A stretch of DNA of 14,314 nucleotides from NZ13-RE01 sp049718665 (GTDB lineage Bacteria > Dictyoglomota > Dictyoglomia > Dictyoglomales > Dictyoglomaceae): NCBI GenBank assembly GCA_049718665.1, contig JBNARO010000041.1, positions 1-14,314 on the forward strand, in the 5' to 3' direction. Each line of letters begins with the position of its first letter. The first letter of the stretch is position 1. The position numbers and the translations under genes were made by a program. The notes beneath the pieces are model-generated. The model made no database searches. It was not told where the DNA came from and saw nothing but the letters and a program-made list of their open reading frames with translations. Positions 13,469 to 14,314 of this stretch are shown piece after piece.

Positions 13469-14191
13469 ATGGGAAAAATGAGAATACAAACTTTTCCTAC
13501 CTTAATAATAAATTTTGACGATACTTATATTTATCAGCCTCAGATATTATCCTTAGGAAGAGTTATTGATTTGAGAGATATATCCCAGGTTAGATACTTG
13601 TGTTCTTATGAGAAATTAGAAATATTAAAAAAACTTATTCCTGTTAGATTTAGGGGTATAAAATTTTTAGGAAAAAGTGATTTTCATTATGTTTCATATC
13701 TATTTTTAAGAGAGATAGAAGAGCCCTTTGATTTAATTGTAATGGATCATCACTTAGATTTCATGGATACTTTTGAAGGATATATCAGTTGTGGCTCTTG
13801 GGTTAAAGAGTCACTTAAATTGGAAAACTTAAAAAGGATTTTTATCATATCAGATGATAATACTTCTACTACTTTTGTTAATAGTAAAATATTTGTTTTG
13901 GAAAATAATCCCTTATTGTTAAAAAAGCTCTTAAAAGATTTTCCTGTTTATATAAGTATGGATAAAGACATAGTTAGGAAAGATTATCTCAATACTAATT
14001 GGGAACAAGGAAGTTTTACTTTAGAAGACATTATAAATATTCTTTCTCTACTGATACAGCATAAAATATTAGGTGTGGATATATGTGGGGAACCAGATTT
14101 TAACTTAATTGAATATAAAAAGAGCGAGTATATTAACCTAAAAATTTGGGAAACAATAAATAGAGAGCAAGAAATTCGATTTACTGCTTAA
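13469..14191 (+). CDS. Short arginase-fold protein of unknown substrate
   Basis: This 240-residue protein matches the order of the six metal ligands of arginase/agmatinase enzymes: His73 in GKSDFHY (arginase GGDHS), Asp93, His95 and Asp97 in MDHHLDF (DAHxD), and Asp165 and Asp167 in SMDKDIV (SxDxD). A later GVDICGEPD (202-210) corresponds to the conserved strand after the active site. The rest is divergent and it is about 60 residues shorter than agmatinases, so the substrate is unknown; UPF0489-type arginase-fold proteins are another possible relation. The ATG at 13469 lacks a ribosome binding site, while ATG 13478 (residue 4) follows a GGGA, so the true start may be three codons later. It is probably cotranscribed with the DUF1284 gene. 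Confidence 0.65.
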   Translation: MGKMRIQTFPTLIINFDDTYIYQPQILSLGRVIDLRDISQVRYLCSYEKLEILKKLIPVRFRGIKFLGKSDFHYVSYLFLREIEEPFDLIVMDHHLDFMDTFEGYISCGSWVKESLKLENLKRIFIISDDNTSTTFVNSKIFVLENNPLLLKKLLKDFPVYISMDKDIVRKDYLNTNWEQGSFTLEDIINILSLLIQHKILGVDICGEPDFNLIEYKKSEYINLKIWETINREQEIRFTA

Positions 14192-14314
14192 TTACTCTAT
14201 TAAAGCAGAAGTAGAGAGTCTTAATAAGAATTCTTTTAATTTGGCTCTTTAAAATTGCTCTTCTAAATATATCATTTCCCCTTATTTAAAATTTTTTTGA
14301 ACAGTCTCCCATTT

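Noticed and set aside
14184..14208. Hairpin CTGCTTAAT / ATTAAAGCAG across the stop codon of the last gene, considered as a terminator
   Set aside because: The stem has a bulge, is AT-rich and is not followed by a T-tract, so it does not meet the criteria for an intrinsic terminator.
14192..14314. Possible minus-strand coding end at the right edge
   Set aside because: Each minus-strand frame has stops within a short distance and none shows a start with a ribosome binding site; nothing can be supported in these 123 bases.

Overview
The window is AT-rich bacterial DNA (about one-third G+C by eye). Most arginine codons are AGA/AGG, intergenic gaps are very short and ribosome binding sites are Gram-positive-like (GGAGG). 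The gene set (YchF-like P-loop protein, archease, ThiT with a TPP riboswitch, IscU/Rrf2, amino-sugar operon) and the protein style suggest an anaerobic thermophile. My best guess from memory of such proteins is Dictyoglomus; this is inference, not a search result. There are no rRNA or tRNA genes, insertion sequences or CRISPR arrays.

Region 1 (1-339) is the left edge. It holds a minus-strand start with a good ribosome binding site that runs into a strikingly G+C-rich patch, and then the promoter and a probable operator for the next operon. Region 2 (340-5496, + strand) is a five-gene sugar operon: DeoR-type repressor, GatZ/KbaZ-type protein, Gfo/Idh/MocA protein, BadF-type sugar kinase and AgaS-like SIS-domain sugar isomerase. 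Together they suggest catabolism of an amino sugar of the galactosamine type: kinase, then SIS isomerase/deaminase, then a GatZ-family step on a tagatose phosphate. The catalytic aldolase partner (GatY/KbaY) and a deacetylase are not here.

Region 3 (5497-6640, + strand) has its own strong promoter and carries an Rrf2/IscR-type regulator with three cysteines, followed by an IscU scaffold fused to a C-terminal MIP18/DUF59-like domain. It converges with Region 4 (6637-10607, - strand), a tightly coupled operon gyrA - archease - YchF-like P-loop protein (4-nt overlap, then a 2-nt gap).

Region 5 (10608-13001, - strand) contains cysE, then a separate thiamine unit: promoter, TPP riboswitch, intrinsic terminator, thiT (with an unusual internal insertion) and thiN. 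The riboswitch layout allows a clear terminator/antiterminator switch. Region 6 (13002-14314, + strand) has a cysteine-rich DUF1284 protein and a short arginase-fold protein that keeps all six predicted metal ligands; the last 123 bases hold no gene I can support.

The most interesting items are the possible aldolase-free amino-sugar route, the IscU-MIP18 fusion, the diverged YchF-like protein coupled to archease and gyrA, the ThiT insertion, the uncharacterised DUF1284/arginase-fold pair, and the G+C-rich patch at the left edge.
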